Shown here piece after piece: positions 16,786 to 25,576 of a DNA stretch of 64,000 bases. How positions within the stretch are numbered: position 1 is the first letter of the stretch; each line of letters starts with the position of its first letter. Origin of the DNA: Streptococcus sanguinis. Lineage in GTDB: Bacteria > Bacillota > Bacilli > Lactobacillales > Streptococcaceae. The stretch lies in NCBI RefSeq assembly GCF_013343115.1, contig NZ_CP054570.1:1116001-1180000 (forward strand). Direction: 5' to 3'. The notes beneath the pieces are model-generated. The model ran no database searches, was not told the origin of the DNA, and saw only the letters and a program-made list of their open reading frames with translations. The position numbers were made by a program, and so were the translations under genes.

Positions 16786-18472
16786 CAGTTATTGACTGAT
16801 TGGTTCGCTCGTTACTTGTCTTATCAAATGCCTTTTTCAAAGTTTCCAAAGTTTCAACCTCTTCATAAGAACCTCGCAAGTAGTCCTCTAGGAGCGGCTT
16901 AATATAATCAGACCAGAGCAATTCATAGTCAAAGTCTACTTCCTGCAACTTAAGGAAATAACTTGGTCCAACATGGTAATGACTATTGAGCTCTTCTACT
17001 TTTTCTATAGCAGCGTTCAAGTTTCTTAGACGTATTTTCGCTTCTTCAGCATCATCTCCAAGAAGTTTATCAAGCATTCCCAGCTGACTTTCAGCCGTGA
17101 TTTCTACAAAACGGAAACGACGGCGCATGGCAAAATCAAAGGTATCTACCGAACGGTCAATATCATTCATTGTTCCAATTATGTAGACATTTTCTGGGAT
17201 ATAAAACTTCTCATTAGTTTCATGTAAATTAGCATATTGAGTCGAAACCTCTCCATCCTTCCCACGATAGCTCGGATCAATAGAGAAAAAAAGTTCGCCA
17301 AAAATCTTAGAAATCTCACCACGATTGATTTCATCGATGATGAATACGAAGTTTTTATCCGTATCAATCTCTGTTGGAAAAATATAGTCTTTTAGACCAA
17401 ACTTTTTTCTTAACGTTTCAAGAACTTTTTTTCCCTGACTACGATAATAAGTCTGTTTTAAATAATTTTCATCTTTATAGAGTTCATAGACATAGGATTT
17501 AGTCAAGACTGTCCCTTGACTTTTGCTCTCATAATTGACATTAAAATTATTCCGGCTATTAACAGTAAGATAAGAAAAATCTGTCAAACGCTCTTTTTCA
17601 TCTCTATTATTTACATATTCAAGATAGGCATTCCAAGCTTCATCAAAATTATCTTGTCCTCCTGTTTTTTGAGCTTCGTTAGCTTTCTGACAAAACTTCT
17701 TAAAAATTCCATCTTGTAACTCAAAACTTATCTGGCTATTATCATTAGAAACAGGCCGCAAACCCTCTACAAAATCCGTATAGTCATAAGAGGGATGGAA
17801 TTGAACAAAATCGATTTGTTCCTCAGTTCCTCCAGTCAACTCCCTTGCAATTTGTCTAGCAAGATAGGTTTTTCCCGTACCAGGAGCACCACGGAGGATG
17901 AGGTTTTTGGATTGTTTTAATACGTTAGCATATTTCATCGAGTCCCCTTTCTGTTCACTGTTTACATCGTTTTCCACTTTATACCTTTTCCAATCAAGAT
18001 GATTTAAGAAATAATTATAATCTTGCTCTTTAATGTCATCACTCAGAGCAAAATCAATTAACTGATTTGCTTCTTTCTTTCGATAATTATTATCTAAGGG
18101 ACACCAGATTGTTTCTTGGCTAGTTAAGAAATACCATTCCCGTTCTAAATAGCCTTGTTCCCAATCAACAATTACTGTATGCCCATCATTTAGAATCTCT
18201 TTTACAATACCCCTACCACGAATTTTCATAACAGAGACTTTCATTTCACTTTTCTTTAAGAAAGGTAGATTATGCTTTTTTGTATATGAAGACTTGGCAA
18301 ATAAGATATCTCCTTGTTTTATTTTATTGAATAATTTTAACATTTTTTGATACTGTTTATTTTCTTCATCATTATGCCATCCTAGTTCCCACTTCCCTTC
18401 TTTATTAAAATACTCAAGATAATCATCATTTCCAAATTTTGTACCAACAAAATAAAAGTTTTTATTATTCAT
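16742..18472 (-). CDS. mcrB: McrB subunit of McrBC restriction system (GTPase)
   Basis: The AAA+ GTPase that recognises modified DNA and translocates it for McrC. In this 576-residue protein Walker A GAPGTGKT is at 195-202, Walker B is FVFIIDEINRGEISKIFGEL, and the McrB-like MNDIDRSVDTFDFAMRRRFRF follows. The first 160 residues (FYFVGTKFGNDDYLEYF..., GDILFAKSSY) form a separate domain that may be an EVE- or ASCH-like modified-base reader; this is inference. The RBS GGAGGTG lies 8 bases before the ATG. It is first of the two-gene unit. Confidence 0.9.
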   Translation of the reverse strand: MNNKNFYFVGTKFGNDDYLEYFNKEGKWELGWHNDEENKQYQKMLKLFNKIKQGDILFAKSSYTKKHNLPFLKKSEMKVSVMKIRGRGIVKEILNDGHTVIVDWEQGYLEREWYFLTSQETIWCPLDNNYRKKEANQLIDFALSDDIKEQDYNYFLNHLDWKRYKVENDVNSEQKGDSMKYANVLKQSKNLILRGAPGTGKTYLARQIARELTGGTEEQIDFVQFHPSYDYTDFVEGLRPVSNDNSQISFELQDGIFKKFCQKANEAQKTGGQDNFDEAWNAYLEYVNNRDEKERLTDFSYLTVNSRNNFNVNYESKSQGTVLTKSYVYELYKDENYLKQTYYRSQGKKVLETLRKKFGLKDYIFPTEIDTDKNFVFIIDEINRGEISKIFGELFFSIDPSYRGKDGEVSTQYANLHETNEKFYIPENVYIIGTMNDIDRSVDTFDFAMRRRFRFVEITAESQLGMLDKLLGDDAEEAKIRLRNLNAAIEKVEELNSHYHVGPSYFLKLQEVDFDYELLWSDYIKPLLEDYLRGSYEEVETLETLKKAFDKTSNERTNQSITGDNESDGNDDKDNR

Positions 18473-18612
18473 TAATAAAACACCTCCAATTTTATAACCT
18501 ATTACTGTCTTTTAAAATTATTTTATGAGTATAACTTAAATAGCTTTGTAATCTGTTAATATATCATTTTCTATCATAGCATAATTATAGGAAAAATAAA
18601 AGAAATTATAAA

Positions 18613-18660
18613 CAAAAAAGCCCAGTATAAACAGGAAATCCCCTTCTTACACTGAGCTTA
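18613..18660 (-). terminator. Terminator downstream of the Sua5-like gene
   Basis: Arms 18618-18630 and 18647-18659 pair over 13 bp with G-U pairs and are followed on the minus strand by TTTTTTG. It separates the Sua5-like gene from the mcrBC unit. Confidence 0.75.
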
Positions 18661-18670
18661 TTTTTTTATC

Positions 18671-19450
18671 TTAGTAATATTCACCCTGACGGTAATCCCA
18701 TGAGTTGAAAGTATCGGACAGGTGCATCATGATTTTGTCAATGTCCAAGCCTTTGCGGATGACCACTGGTGCTGGTGAGATGGAACGTTGGCCACCTTGT
18801 TCTGGAATCAGTTTTCCATTTTTATCCACCATAGAGACCATAACGCCTTGCTCGTAGCGAGTTTCAATTGTCTTGTCTGGCTGGATAGAGGCTACATAGT
18901 CATCTGCTTCAATGACCAAATCAACAGCATTTTCGATACGCTCGCCAATTCCTTCGACCTTGCCGCGGTTTCCTTTACCGGATGGGTTAGCTGAGGAAGC
19001 ATAAACCATCTTGCCTTCTTCCCAAAGCTTAGCTGCCAGCTGCTCGCCCGCCTTACCAAACTTAATAACAAAACAGCTAGTTCCACGAACATCTGTCATC
19101 AGCTCTTCCCGACCGTCACCATAGGCTTTAAGCTTTTCAAATGCTTCTGGCTTCCATGGAAGGATACAGCCCAAGAGGATGTCTTCATCCCAATGCTTTT
19201 GATAAAAAGCTTCAATTTCCGGATTTAGCTGAGCCAAAGCACGGAGCTCATCCATACTGCCACAGAGGACAACACCTGGCTTATTACGGTTACGAGCCTT
19301 AGCTTCGAACTTACGCTCTAAGCCAGCTTTATCGCTGGTCATGATGATGTAACCCACCTTAGTCGGGCAAACGATACAGCCGCCGTCGCCTTTCAAGATG
19401 TCATAACCTTCTTGTGAAAGCTGTCCGTTCCATTGAATGTGTTTTGTCAT
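18671..19450 (-). CDS. Sua5/YciO/YrdC family protein
   Basis: A 259-residue member of the YrdC-like family, related to the enzymes that make threonylcarbamoyl-AMP for the tRNA t6A modification. Visible landmarks are the N-terminal CPTKVGYIIMTSD in place of the usual PTxTVYGL, and ASSANPSGKGNRGKVEG near residue 150. It may be a YciO-type paralog and not the essential TsaC enzyme, because the substrate loop differs. It stands alone with a consensus promoter and a terminator. Confidence 0.75.
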   Translation of the reverse strand: MTKHIQWNGQLSQEGYDILKGDGGCIVCPTKVGYIIMTSDKAGLERKFEAKARNRNKPGVVLCGSMDELRALAQLNPEIEAFYQKHWDEDILLGCILPWKPEAFEKLKAYGDGREELMTDVRGTSCFVIKFGKAGEQLAAKLWEEGKMVYASSANPSGKGNRGKVEGIGERIENAVDLVIEADDYVASIQPDKTIETRYEQGVMVSMVDKNGKLIPEQGGQRSISPAPVVIRKGLDIDKIMMHLSDTFNSWDYRQGEYY

Positions 19451-19482
19451 AAGTTTCTTCCTTTTCTATTAAATTAAGATTT

Positions 19483-19511
19483 ATTTTACCATATATTTTT
19501 ATCGGAGACAA
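19483..19511 (-). promoter_or_regulatory. Promoter of the Sua5-like gene
   Basis: -35 TTGTCT (19506-19511), a 17-bp spacer and -10 TAAAAT (19483-19488) on the minus strand, about 33 bp before the start codon, which has an AAAGGAAG ribosome site. Confidence 0.6.
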
Positions 19512-19549
19512 GGTTTTTTCAGAATTTTCTCAATATAGCAAAAATATGG

Positions 19550-20140
19550 TTACTGCCAATAAGATGGACGATTCTTTTCGTATTCTGCAATCAAATCCTC
19601 ATACTGCAGCGTAATGCCAATGTCATCCAGGCCGTTGAGGAGCTTATGCTTCCATTCTCCATCAATGTCAAAGGAGAATTCCCCCACCGGTGAAAAAATC
19701 TTCTGCTGCTCCAAATCCACCGTCACTTCATCTGTCGGCTTCAGGTTAGCCAAGGCTTGTCGGACTTCCAATGGCTGGACGATAGGCAGCATACCGTTAT
19801 TAAGCTCGTTGTTGTAGTGAATATCCCCGAAAGATCCAGCAATGACTACCTTGAAGCCATAGTCAGCCAAGGCCCAGGCGGCATGCTCCCGAGAGGAACC
19901 GGCTCCGAAATTGTCACCTGTAATCAGAATAGTCGCCTTACGGTACTCCGGTCTATTAAAGACAAAATCAGGATCTTCGGTGTATTGATTGTCCAGATAG
20001 CGCCATGCGTACATGAGATACTTGCCAAAGCCTTTTTTATCAATCAACTTGAGAAACTGCTTGGGCAAAATTTGGTCTGTATCGATATTATCGTTCATGA
20101 GGGGAACCGTTGTCCCCGTGTAGATTGTAAATTTTTCCAT
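19550..20140 (-). CDS. leuD: 3-isopropylmalate dehydratase small subunit
   Basis: The swivel subunit of isopropylmalate isomerase, which with LeuC converts 2-isopropylmalate to 3-isopropylmalate in leucine synthesis. The 196-residue protein has the family motifs [14 protein letters not shown] (about 18-31), [17 protein letters not shown] and the late [18 protein letters not shown]. Length is normal. It is the last gene of the leu operon, 9 bp after leuC. Confidence 0.95.
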   Translation of the reverse strand: MEKFTIYTGTTVPLMNDNIDTDQILPKQFLKLIDKKGFGKYLMYAWRYLDNQYTEDPDFVFNRPEYRKATILITGDNFGAGSSREHAAWALADYGFKVVIAGSFGDIHYNNELNNGMLPIVQPLEVRQALANLKPTDEVTVDLEQQKIFSPVGEFSFDIDGEWKHKLLNGLDDIGITLQYEDLIAEYEKNRPSYWQ

Positions 20141-20149
20141 AAGCCTTCC

Positions 20150-21532
20150 TTACTGGACCTCCGGTAGCTGGCGGACGTCTACAAATCGCCCGGCAATTGC
20201 TGCCGCTGCTGCCATGGCAGGACTGCAAAGATGGGTTTTAGCGCCAAATCCCTGACGATCCTCAAAGTTCCGATTACTTGTAGAGGCACAGTGGACTCCG
20301 TCTGGCACCTTATCTGGATTCATTCCCAGGCACATGGAACAACCTGGATCGCGCCACTCAAAGCCAGCATCCATGAAAATTTTATCCAGCCCCATCTTTT
20401 CAGCAGCCCGCTTGACCGGACGAGAGCCTGGTACGACGATAGCTGTAAGATTGGGAGCGATATGCTTTCCAGCGACAAACTTAGCTGCAAGCTGCAAGTC
20501 GCTGAGTCTGGCATTAGTGCAGGAGCCGATAAAGATATAACCTAGGTCGATATCTTCTGCTTTCTTACCCGGTGAGAGGTCCATGTAATTGTAGGCCCGC
20601 TCGTCGTTCATATCGCGAATTTCTGGGAAAGCCGCACCGAACTCTACTCCCATAGAAGGATTGGTTCCCCAAGTCACCATAGGTGCCAGCTCAGAGACAT
20701 CAATCTCAATGACCTTATCATAGACAGCATCAGGATCACTGACTAGAGTCTTCCAATCAGCTACCGCCGCCTCAAAGTCCTTTGGAGCGCCCGGCCGACC
20801 TTGAACGTAATCATAGGTCTTCTGGTCGGGGTTCATAATGCCCATCTTTGAGCCAAACTCTATGGACATATTGCAGATGGTCATGCGCTCTTCCATGGTC
20901 AGATGGTCAATCGCATCACCAGCATACTCGACCACATGACCGACACCTGCAGCCACACCATATCGGGCAATCAGAGCGAGGATAAAGTCCTTGGAATAGA
21001 CACCTTTAGGTGGCACCCCAGTAAATTTGACCAGCATTTTCTTAGGCTTGACCTGCCAAATGGTCTGCGTGGCAAAGACGTGCTCCACCTCCGAAGTACC
21101 GATTCCAAAAGCAATAGCTCCAAAAGCTCCGTGAGTGGCCGTGTGACTGTCACCGCAGACGATAAATTTGCCCGGCTGAGTCTTGCCCGTTTCCGGTCCA
21201 ACCATATGGACAATCCCCTGCAGTTCCGATCCGTGAGCCGCGTGTTCAATGCCAAAATCCTTGACATTCTCAGAAAGTTTATCAATCTGAGCCTTGGAAA
21301 TCACATCCCGAATATCATAGATATTGACCGTAGGTACATTATGGTCAAAGGTTCCAAAGGTTAAATCCGGCCGTCTAACTTTGCGACCTGCATCTCGAAG
21401 GCCCTGAAAAGCCTGAGGGCTGGTCACTTCATGAATATAATGTTGATCCACATACATAAGCTGGGGCTGGCCTTCTTCACCTGTTATCAGATGCCTTTCC
21501 CACAGCTTATCAAAAATCGATTTTCCAGCCAT
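20150..21532 (-). CDS. leuC: 3-isopropylmalate dehydratase large subunit
   Basis: The 4Fe-4S aconitase-family subunit of isopropylmalate isomerase. The cluster cysteines are in GSCTNAR and the CSMCLGMN pair; the substrate-loop [21 protein letters not shown] is present. The 460-residue length is normal. It starts 1 bp before the DUF1294 gene end region, so it is part of the leu polycistron. Confidence 0.95.
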   Translation of the reverse strand: MAGKSIFDKLWERHLITGEEGQPQLMYVDQHYIHEVTSPQAFQGLRDAGRKVRRPDLTFGTFDHNVPTVNIYDIRDVISKAQIDKLSENVKDFGIEHAAHGSELQGIVHMVGPETGKTQPGKFIVCGDSHTATHGAFGAIAFGIGTSEVEHVFATQTIWQVKPKKMLVKFTGVPPKGVYSKDFILALIARYGVAAGVGHVVEYAGDAIDHLTMEERMTICNMSIEFGSKMGIMNPDQKTYDYVQGRPGAPKDFEAAVADWKTLVSDPDAVYDKVIEIDVSELAPMVTWGTNPSMGVEFGAAFPEIRDMNDERAYNYMDLSPGKKAEDIDLGYIFIGSCTNARLSDLQLAAKFVAGKHIAPNLTAIVVPGSRPVKRAAEKMGLDKIFMDAGFEWRDPGCSMCLGMNPDKVPDGVHCASTSNRNFEDRQGFGAKTHLCSPAMAAAAAIAGRFVDVRQLPEVQ

Positions 21533-21533
21533 A

Positions 21534-21800
21534 CTAGCTTCTCCATATGTAATATAAAATTCCGATTTCCACTATTATTCCGCAAATCCAAGCCAACCAG
21601 AAATACCATTTTCTGGTCTTGTGATGAAAGAGGCGGCCGCCTAATAAAGCGCCCAAACCTCCGGCTGCCAATGCTGACAAGAGCAAAGTCTTCTCTGGAA
21701 TGCGATAGTGATTTTTCTTAGCCTTTCGCTTATCCCAGCCATACAGCAGGAAAACGACAAGGTTCCATAGCAGGCAAATACCTGTTAATATCCATTTCAT
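21534..21800 (-). CDS. DUF1294 small membrane protein within the leu operon
   Basis: An 88-residue protein with two or three hydrophobic helices (about 2-20, 38-55, 65-84) and the DUF1294 motif [22 protein letters not shown] followed by [16 protein letters not shown]. Function is unknown. It overlaps the end of leuB by 4 bp and ends 2 bp before leuC, so it is cotranscribed and translationally coupled with leucine synthesis enzymes. A membrane role linked to leucine is only a guess. Confidence 0.85.
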   Translation of the reverse strand: MKWILTGICLLWNLVVFLLYGWDKRKAKKNHYRIPEKTLLLSALAAGGLGALLGGRLFHHKTRKWYFWLAWICGIIVEIGILYYIWRS

Positions 21801-22834
21801 AAATTATTAATAATTGCCTCCATCATTTGAGCTGTCCCTGCCTGACCACCAAGATCTCGGGTTAAGATACCTTGAGCCAAAGTCTTCTCCACTGCTGCTT
21901 CAATCGCTTCTGCAGCTTCAAGCTCTGCAAAACTATCCCGTAGCATCATTGCTACAGAAAGGATCATACTAATTGGGTTGGCAATGCCTTGCCCTGCAAT
22001 ATCTGGAGCCGAGCCGTGAATAGGCTCATAAAGACTTGGTCCAGTAGCCGAATGACTAGCTGATGGCATAACTCCCAGCGTTCCTGACAAGACACTGGAC
22101 TCATCTGAGAGAATATCCCCAAAGAGATTTTCCGTTACAACAACGTCAAACTTAGCAGGATTGGTAATCATGAGCATCGCAGCGCTGTCCACCAGTTGGT
22201 GCTCTAAGGTCACATCTGGATAATCCTTGGCCACCTCATCTGCTACTCTGCGCCAGAGTTTGGATGTCGCTAGTACATTTTGCTTGTCAATACTAGTCAC
22301 ACGCTTTCTGCGACCACGTGCAATGTCAAAGGCCTTACGGACAATCCGCTCCACCTCTTCATAGCTGTAGTCGTTGATATCCCGCGCAGATCTGTCCTCT
22401 AAAATATGCTCGCCAAAGTAAATCCCACCAGTCAGCTCACGCACGACCACGAAGTCTACACCAGCAATACGCTCTGCCTTCAAAGGCGACAAATGCTTAA
22501 GAGCATCAAAAATCTTAACCGGCCGAATATTAGCATAAAGTTCAAGCTCCTTACGCAGAGCGAGCAAGCCTTGCTCAGGACGAACCGGTGCATTATCATA
22601 CTGGGGACTGCCGATAGCTGCTAGGAGAATAGCATCCGCCTCCTTGGCCGCTTCTAGAGTTGACTGAGGCAGAGGATGACCTTCCGCATCAATACCAGCA
22701 CCACCAAAAGCCTTCTCTGTGACATGGTAAGTAAAGCCAAACTTATCCGCAACAGCAGCTAGAACTTGGAGACCCGCTTCCATGATTTCTGGGCCGATAC
22801 CATCACCCGCCAGTGCTACAATTTCTCTTGTCAT
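21797..22834 (-). CDS. leuB: 3-isopropylmalate dehydrogenase
   Basis: NAD-dependent oxidative decarboxylation of 3-isopropylmalate to 2-ketoisocaproate precursor in leucine synthesis. The 345-residue protein has GDGIGPEIM at the N-terminus, RELTGGIYFGE, and the metal/NAD region NLFGDILSDESSVLSGTLGVMPSAS followed by YEPIHGSAPDIAGQGIANP. It lies 12 bp after leuA. Confidence 0.95.
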   Translation of the reverse strand: MTREIVALAGDGIGPEIMEAGLQVLAAVADKFGFTYHVTEKAFGGAGIDAEGHPLPQSTLEAAKEADAILLAAIGSPQYDNAPVRPEQGLLALRKELELYANIRPVKIFDALKHLSPLKAERIAGVDFVVVRELTGGIYFGEHILEDRSARDINDYSYEEVERIVRKAFDIARGRRKRVTSIDKQNVLATSKLWRRVADEVAKDYPDVTLEHQLVDSAAMLMITNPAKFDVVVTENLFGDILSDESSVLSGTLGVMPSASHSATGPSLYEPIHGSAPDIAGQGIANPISMILSVAMMLRDSFAELEAAEAIEAAVEKTLAQGILTRDLGGQAGTAQMMEAIINNL

Positions 22835-22846
22835 AGTCGCTTCCTT

Positions 22847-24415
22847 CTAATTATTTGCAGGCAGATCGCGGTAGGATATCTGATGGCCGATTTCACCAGC
22901 ATTTTCCTTTTGCACAAAGGTATTAGCATGGATATAGGCAATGGCGCTGGCCTTAAGAACATCAAAGTCAATACCAGAGGAGTTGAAAATTGTATCTGTA
23001 TCCGTATTTTCAACAGCTACCAAGACGCGAGCCTGAGAGTCAATACCGTCCGTTACCGCTTCGATGTTATAAGACAAAAGCTGGACAGACTGGTTAAAGA
23101 ATTGGTCAATGGCATTAAAGATGGCTTCGACGCTTCCCTTGCCTTCCGCCACACAGCTAACCGTTTCACCATCTCCATTAACTAGCTGCACATCTGCTGT
23201 GATGGTATGGTCATCATTGGTCGTCAGCTGCAGATCATCAAAGTGGAAGCCTTCAGGATTTTCGACCGTCGTTCCGGCAATCAAAGCCCGAATATCAGCG
23301 TCAGTGACTTCATTTTTCTTATCAGCCAAGACCTTAAACTTAGCAAAGAGATCATTGATTTCAGATTCCGCAAAGTCCAGAGCCAGTTCTTTGAGTTTTT
23401 CGACAAAAGCATGACGGCCAGACAGTTTGCCAAGCGGCAGTGAATTGCTCTTGACTCCAACCAGCTCAGGTGTGATGATTTCATAGGTCAGTGGATTCTT
23501 AAGAACACCATCCTGATGGATACCGGACTCATGAGAGAAGGCATTGCCACCAACGACCGCCTTATTCTTAGGCACTGGAATACCTGAGAAGCGGGACACC
23601 AGCTCAGAAGTGTTGATGGTTTCATTAAGGACAATATCTGTCTCAACTTGGTAATAGTCCTGACGAATCTCTAAGGCAACTGCTACTTCTTCCAATGCTA
23701 CATTTCCAGCCCGCTCACCGATTCCATTGATAGTTCCCTGAACACGACCAGCACCGTGCTTGATAGCCGTCAAAGTATTGGCCGTTGCCATGCCAAGGTC
23801 ATCATGACAATGAACACCAAATACAACCTTATGATCAGAAGTCACATTTGCCACTAGGTAGTCGAAAATATTTGCAAACTCTTCCGGAGTAGTAAAGCCG
23901 ACTGTATCTGGAATATTGATATAAGTCGCACCTGCATCAACTGCTGTTTGTACCACCTGAAAAAGGAAATCCAGCTCTGTTCGTGTCGCATCCTCTGGTG
24001 AAAACTCGACTATATCGAACTTGGAGCGCGCGTAGGAGACATGCTCTTTCACAGCTTCTAAAATCTCTTCCTTAGACTTTTTCAGCTTAAACTCTCTGTG
24101 AATAGGACTGGTCGCAATGAAGACATGAATCTGTGGATGCTTGGCATCCTTGAGCGCTTCATAGCAGGCATCAATATCGGATTTGACTGAACGCGCCAGA
24201 CCAGTAACAGAAGCTTTTGTAATGACTTTAGCAATCTCCTGCACCGCCGCAAATGAATCTGGACTCGCAGCTGGAAAACCGGCTTCAACGACTGAAATCC
24301 CCCACTTCTCTAACTGCTTGGCAATAGCAACCTTTTCCTTGATAGAGAAATTCACTCCTGGTGTCTGCTCACCATCCCGGAGGCTGGTATCAAAAAACTC
24401 AACTTTGCGTGTCAT
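22847..24415 (-). CDS. leuA: 2-isopropylmalate synthase
   Basis: Condenses acetyl-CoA and 2-ketoisovalerate, the committed and leucine-inhibited step. Of its 522 residues, 1-280 form the DRE-TIM barrel (FFDTSLRDGEQTPGVNFS at the N-terminus, HCHDDLGMATAN with metal histidines) and the C-terminus is the LeuA dimer/allosteric domain. I use the ATG at 24415, with GAAAAGGAG upstream. An in-frame extension to 24565 would run through the leader and lacks homology. It is the first structural gene of the operon, behind an attenuator and a CodY site. Confidence 0.95.
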   Translation of the reverse strand: MTRKVEFFDTSLRDGEQTPGVNFSIKEKVAIAKQLEKWGISVVEAGFPAASPDSFAAVQEIAKVITKASVTGLARSVKSDIDACYEALKDAKHPQIHVFIATSPIHREFKLKKSKEEILEAVKEHVSYARSKFDIVEFSPEDATRTELDFLFQVVQTAVDAGATYINIPDTVGFTTPEEFANIFDYLVANVTSDHKVVFGVHCHDDLGMATANTLTAIKHGAGRVQGTINGIGERAGNVALEEVAVALEIRQDYYQVETDIVLNETINTSELVSRFSGIPVPKNKAVVGGNAFSHESGIHQDGVLKNPLTYEIITPELVGVKSNSLPLGKLSGRHAFVEKLKELALDFAESEINDLFAKFKVLADKKNEVTDADIRALIAGTTVENPEGFHFDDLQLTTNDDHTITADVQLVNGDGETVSCVAEGKGSVEAIFNAIDQFFNQSVQLLSYNIEAVTDGIDSQARVLVAVENTDTDTIFNSSGIDFDVLKASAIAYIHANTFVQKENAGEIGHQISYRDLPANN

Positions 24416-24602
24416 AGACAACTCCTTTTCTAAAATACATAGACCATTTAGGAAAAACTCTTTCCCAACTTCTAGGTCATGTTCAATGACTGAGACAGTA
24501 TGAGACAAATTGATTTCAGAAAAATCAAGATGTAGCCCCACTCCCGTCGTTCCTTTAGAAACCATTTCTTCCTCATCAGAATTTGAGGTAAGATAGGTGA
24601 AA

Positions 24603-24637
24603 TAAAAAACATCTCACTTGAGGAACAAGCGAGATGT
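24603..24637 (-). terminator. leu operon attenuator terminator
   Basis: CATCTCACTTG (24610-24620, plus strand) pairs with CAAGCGAGATG (24626-24636), 5-nt loop, and is followed on the minus strand by TTTTTT. It lies between the leucine leader peptide and leuA. An alternative pairing exists: CAAGCGGGAG just upstream in the transcript can pair with CTCGCTTG of the terminator's first arm, giving an antiterminator. Confidence 0.85.
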
Positions 24638-24683
24638 TGATTTACTCCCGCTTGGTAAGCCAAACAGGACTAATGCTTTTGCA

Positions 24684-24737
24684 CTAGCCCGAGTAACGCA
24701 ACAACAAAGCAAAGTTTGAAGATTGGGTTGACTTCAT
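24684..24737 (-). CDS. Leucine leader peptide
   Basis: A 17-codon reading frame, MKSTQSSNFALLLRYSG and a stop, with three consecutive UUG leucine codons. It has an AAGGAG ribosome site 9 bases upstream and sits between the consensus leu promoter and a terminator/antiterminator. By classical attenuation logic, ribosome stalling at the leucine run when leucyl-tRNA is scarce would favour read-through into leuA. A ten-pair stem loop follows the stop codon. Confidence 0.85.
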   Translation of the reverse strand: MKSTQSSNFALLLRYSG

Positions 24738-24779
24738 GTTTGACTAACTCCTTTTTGAGATGGTTTCTTATTGTTTAGT

Positions 24780-24808
24780 ATTTTAACACAGTATCATAAA
24801 CCTGTCAA
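24780..24808 (-). promoter_or_regulatory. leu operon promoter
   Basis: A perfect -35 TTGACA (24803-24808), a 17-bp spacer and -10 TAAAAT (24780-24785) on the minus strand, about 43 bp before the leader peptide start. Confidence 0.8.
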
Positions 24809-24819
24809 GAAAAAGTCGA

Positions 24820-24834
24820 TATTTTCTGAAAATT
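24820..24834. promoter_or_regulatory. CodY box upstream of the leu promoter
   Basis: TATTTTCTGAAAATT matches the CodY consensus AATTTTCWGAAAATT at 14 of 15 positions. It is centred about 20 bp upstream of the -35 box. CodY bound to branched-chain amino acids is expected to repress here. Together with the leader peptide this gives two leucine-responsive controls. Confidence 0.75.
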
Positions 24835-24881
24835 TTTAATATGCTGGATTATTTTGGGGGATTTAAAACTGTAAATACGAG

Positions 24882-24918
24882 AAAAAAGAAGTAAGGTAAG
24901 TCTCACTTCTTCTATTTT
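24882..24918. terminator. Terminator after the first type VII-like cassette
   Basis: AGAAGT and ACTTCT arms with an A-run on one side and a T-run on the other form an imperfect hairpin just downstream of the last gene of the cassette. The region 24838-24881 beside it shows nothing else. Confidence 0.5.
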
Positions 24919-24938
24919 TTCAGGAATCGTAACATAGT

Positions 24939-25250
24939 TTATTTACTCACTTCATCCAGCTTATTCTGAAAGCGTCTGTTCTCCTGATAGCGAGCTTCTA
25001 GAACATCGTCTATGCATTTTTTGTATTGCTGATGGTATTGATCCAGATTATCCTCTATTTGAAAAATATAAGGTTGAGCTGCTGTCAAAGGAACCTCTCT
25101 ACATGCATAAGAAATCGCCTCTAAGAGTTTGTTCGTCTCTCTGTCAAACTTATGATAGTATGTATCTAAGTCTGTCTCTACTCGCTCAAACTCACGCATT
25201 TTTAGAGCATGTTCATCTTCCAGTTCCTGAAGCTTCTTTTTATCCAGCAT
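24939..25250 (-). CDS. Small helical DUF3958-like partner (Lap2/TlaA2 type), cassette 1
   Basis: A 103-residue, highly charged, all-helical protein with long coiled-coil-like stretches and a central break (REVPLTAAQPY, about 51-61). It resembles the DUF3958 proteins that act as secretion partners (Lap2) of LXG effectors in type VIIb systems. The C-terminal YQENRRFQNKLDEV is echoed by YHEENRIYNKKLEEL in the second cassette. It is the last gene of the cassette, 11 bp after the other small partner. The role is inferred from position and fold. Confidence 0.65.
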   Translation of the reverse strand: MLDKKKLQELEDEHALKMREFERVETDLDTYYHKFDRETNKLLEAISYACREVPLTAAQPYIFQIEDNLDQYHQQYKKCIDDVLEARYQENRRFQNKLDEVSK

Positions 25251-25261
25251 TGCCTCATCAC

Positions 25262-25576
25262 CTATCCCTTAATCGGGCTATCCAAAGAAGGGGTCTGCAT
25301 CGTCTGAGTTAGATGAGTTTCAGCAGCTTGCGCTGCCTTACCTTCAAATCCACCCTGAATGTTTTTAACATAGTTAGTAGACGCATAATTTTTCATATCC
25401 AAAGCCACCGCCTGTAGCTGAGTTGCTAACTCCGCTCCTTTAGCAAGAATAAGCTGCTCTTTGGCTGCTATCAAAGCCTTGATAGCTTGCCGCTCCTGCT
25501 CTTTCATCTTTTCTTTAAACTGTTTTGCCAACTCCGTTTTAGTTATGAGGGCATCATCATTTACTATCAGAACCAT
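25262..25576 (-). CDS. Small WXG100-like DUF3130-type partner (Lap1/TlaA1 type), cassette 1
   Basis: A 104-residue helical hairpin-like protein. Helices are predicted at about 10-60 and 70-92 with GGFEGKAA between the second helix and the tail; the C-terminus is PSLDSPIKG. This suits the TIGR04197/DUF3130 group that pairs with LXG domains for type VIIb export. The ATG at 25576 has GGAGGGG five bases away and overlaps the toxin gene end by 20 bp, so it is translationally coupled. The family is inferred; no canonical WXG is present. Confidence 0.65.
   Translation of the reverse strand: MVLIVNDDALITKTELAKQFKEKMKEQERQAIKALIAAKEQLILAKGAELATQLQAVALDMKNYASTNYVKNIQGGFEGKAAQAAETHLTQTMQTPSLDSPIKG

Noticed and set aside
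20903..21364. Long plus-strand frames opposite leuC and leuA
   Set aside because: They mirror conserved enzyme genes, have no ribosome sites and no recognisable protein features.
24472..24663. A 63-codon frame over the leu attenuator
   Set aside because: It spans the terminator hairpin and leader; the 17-codon leucine leader upstream explains the region better.
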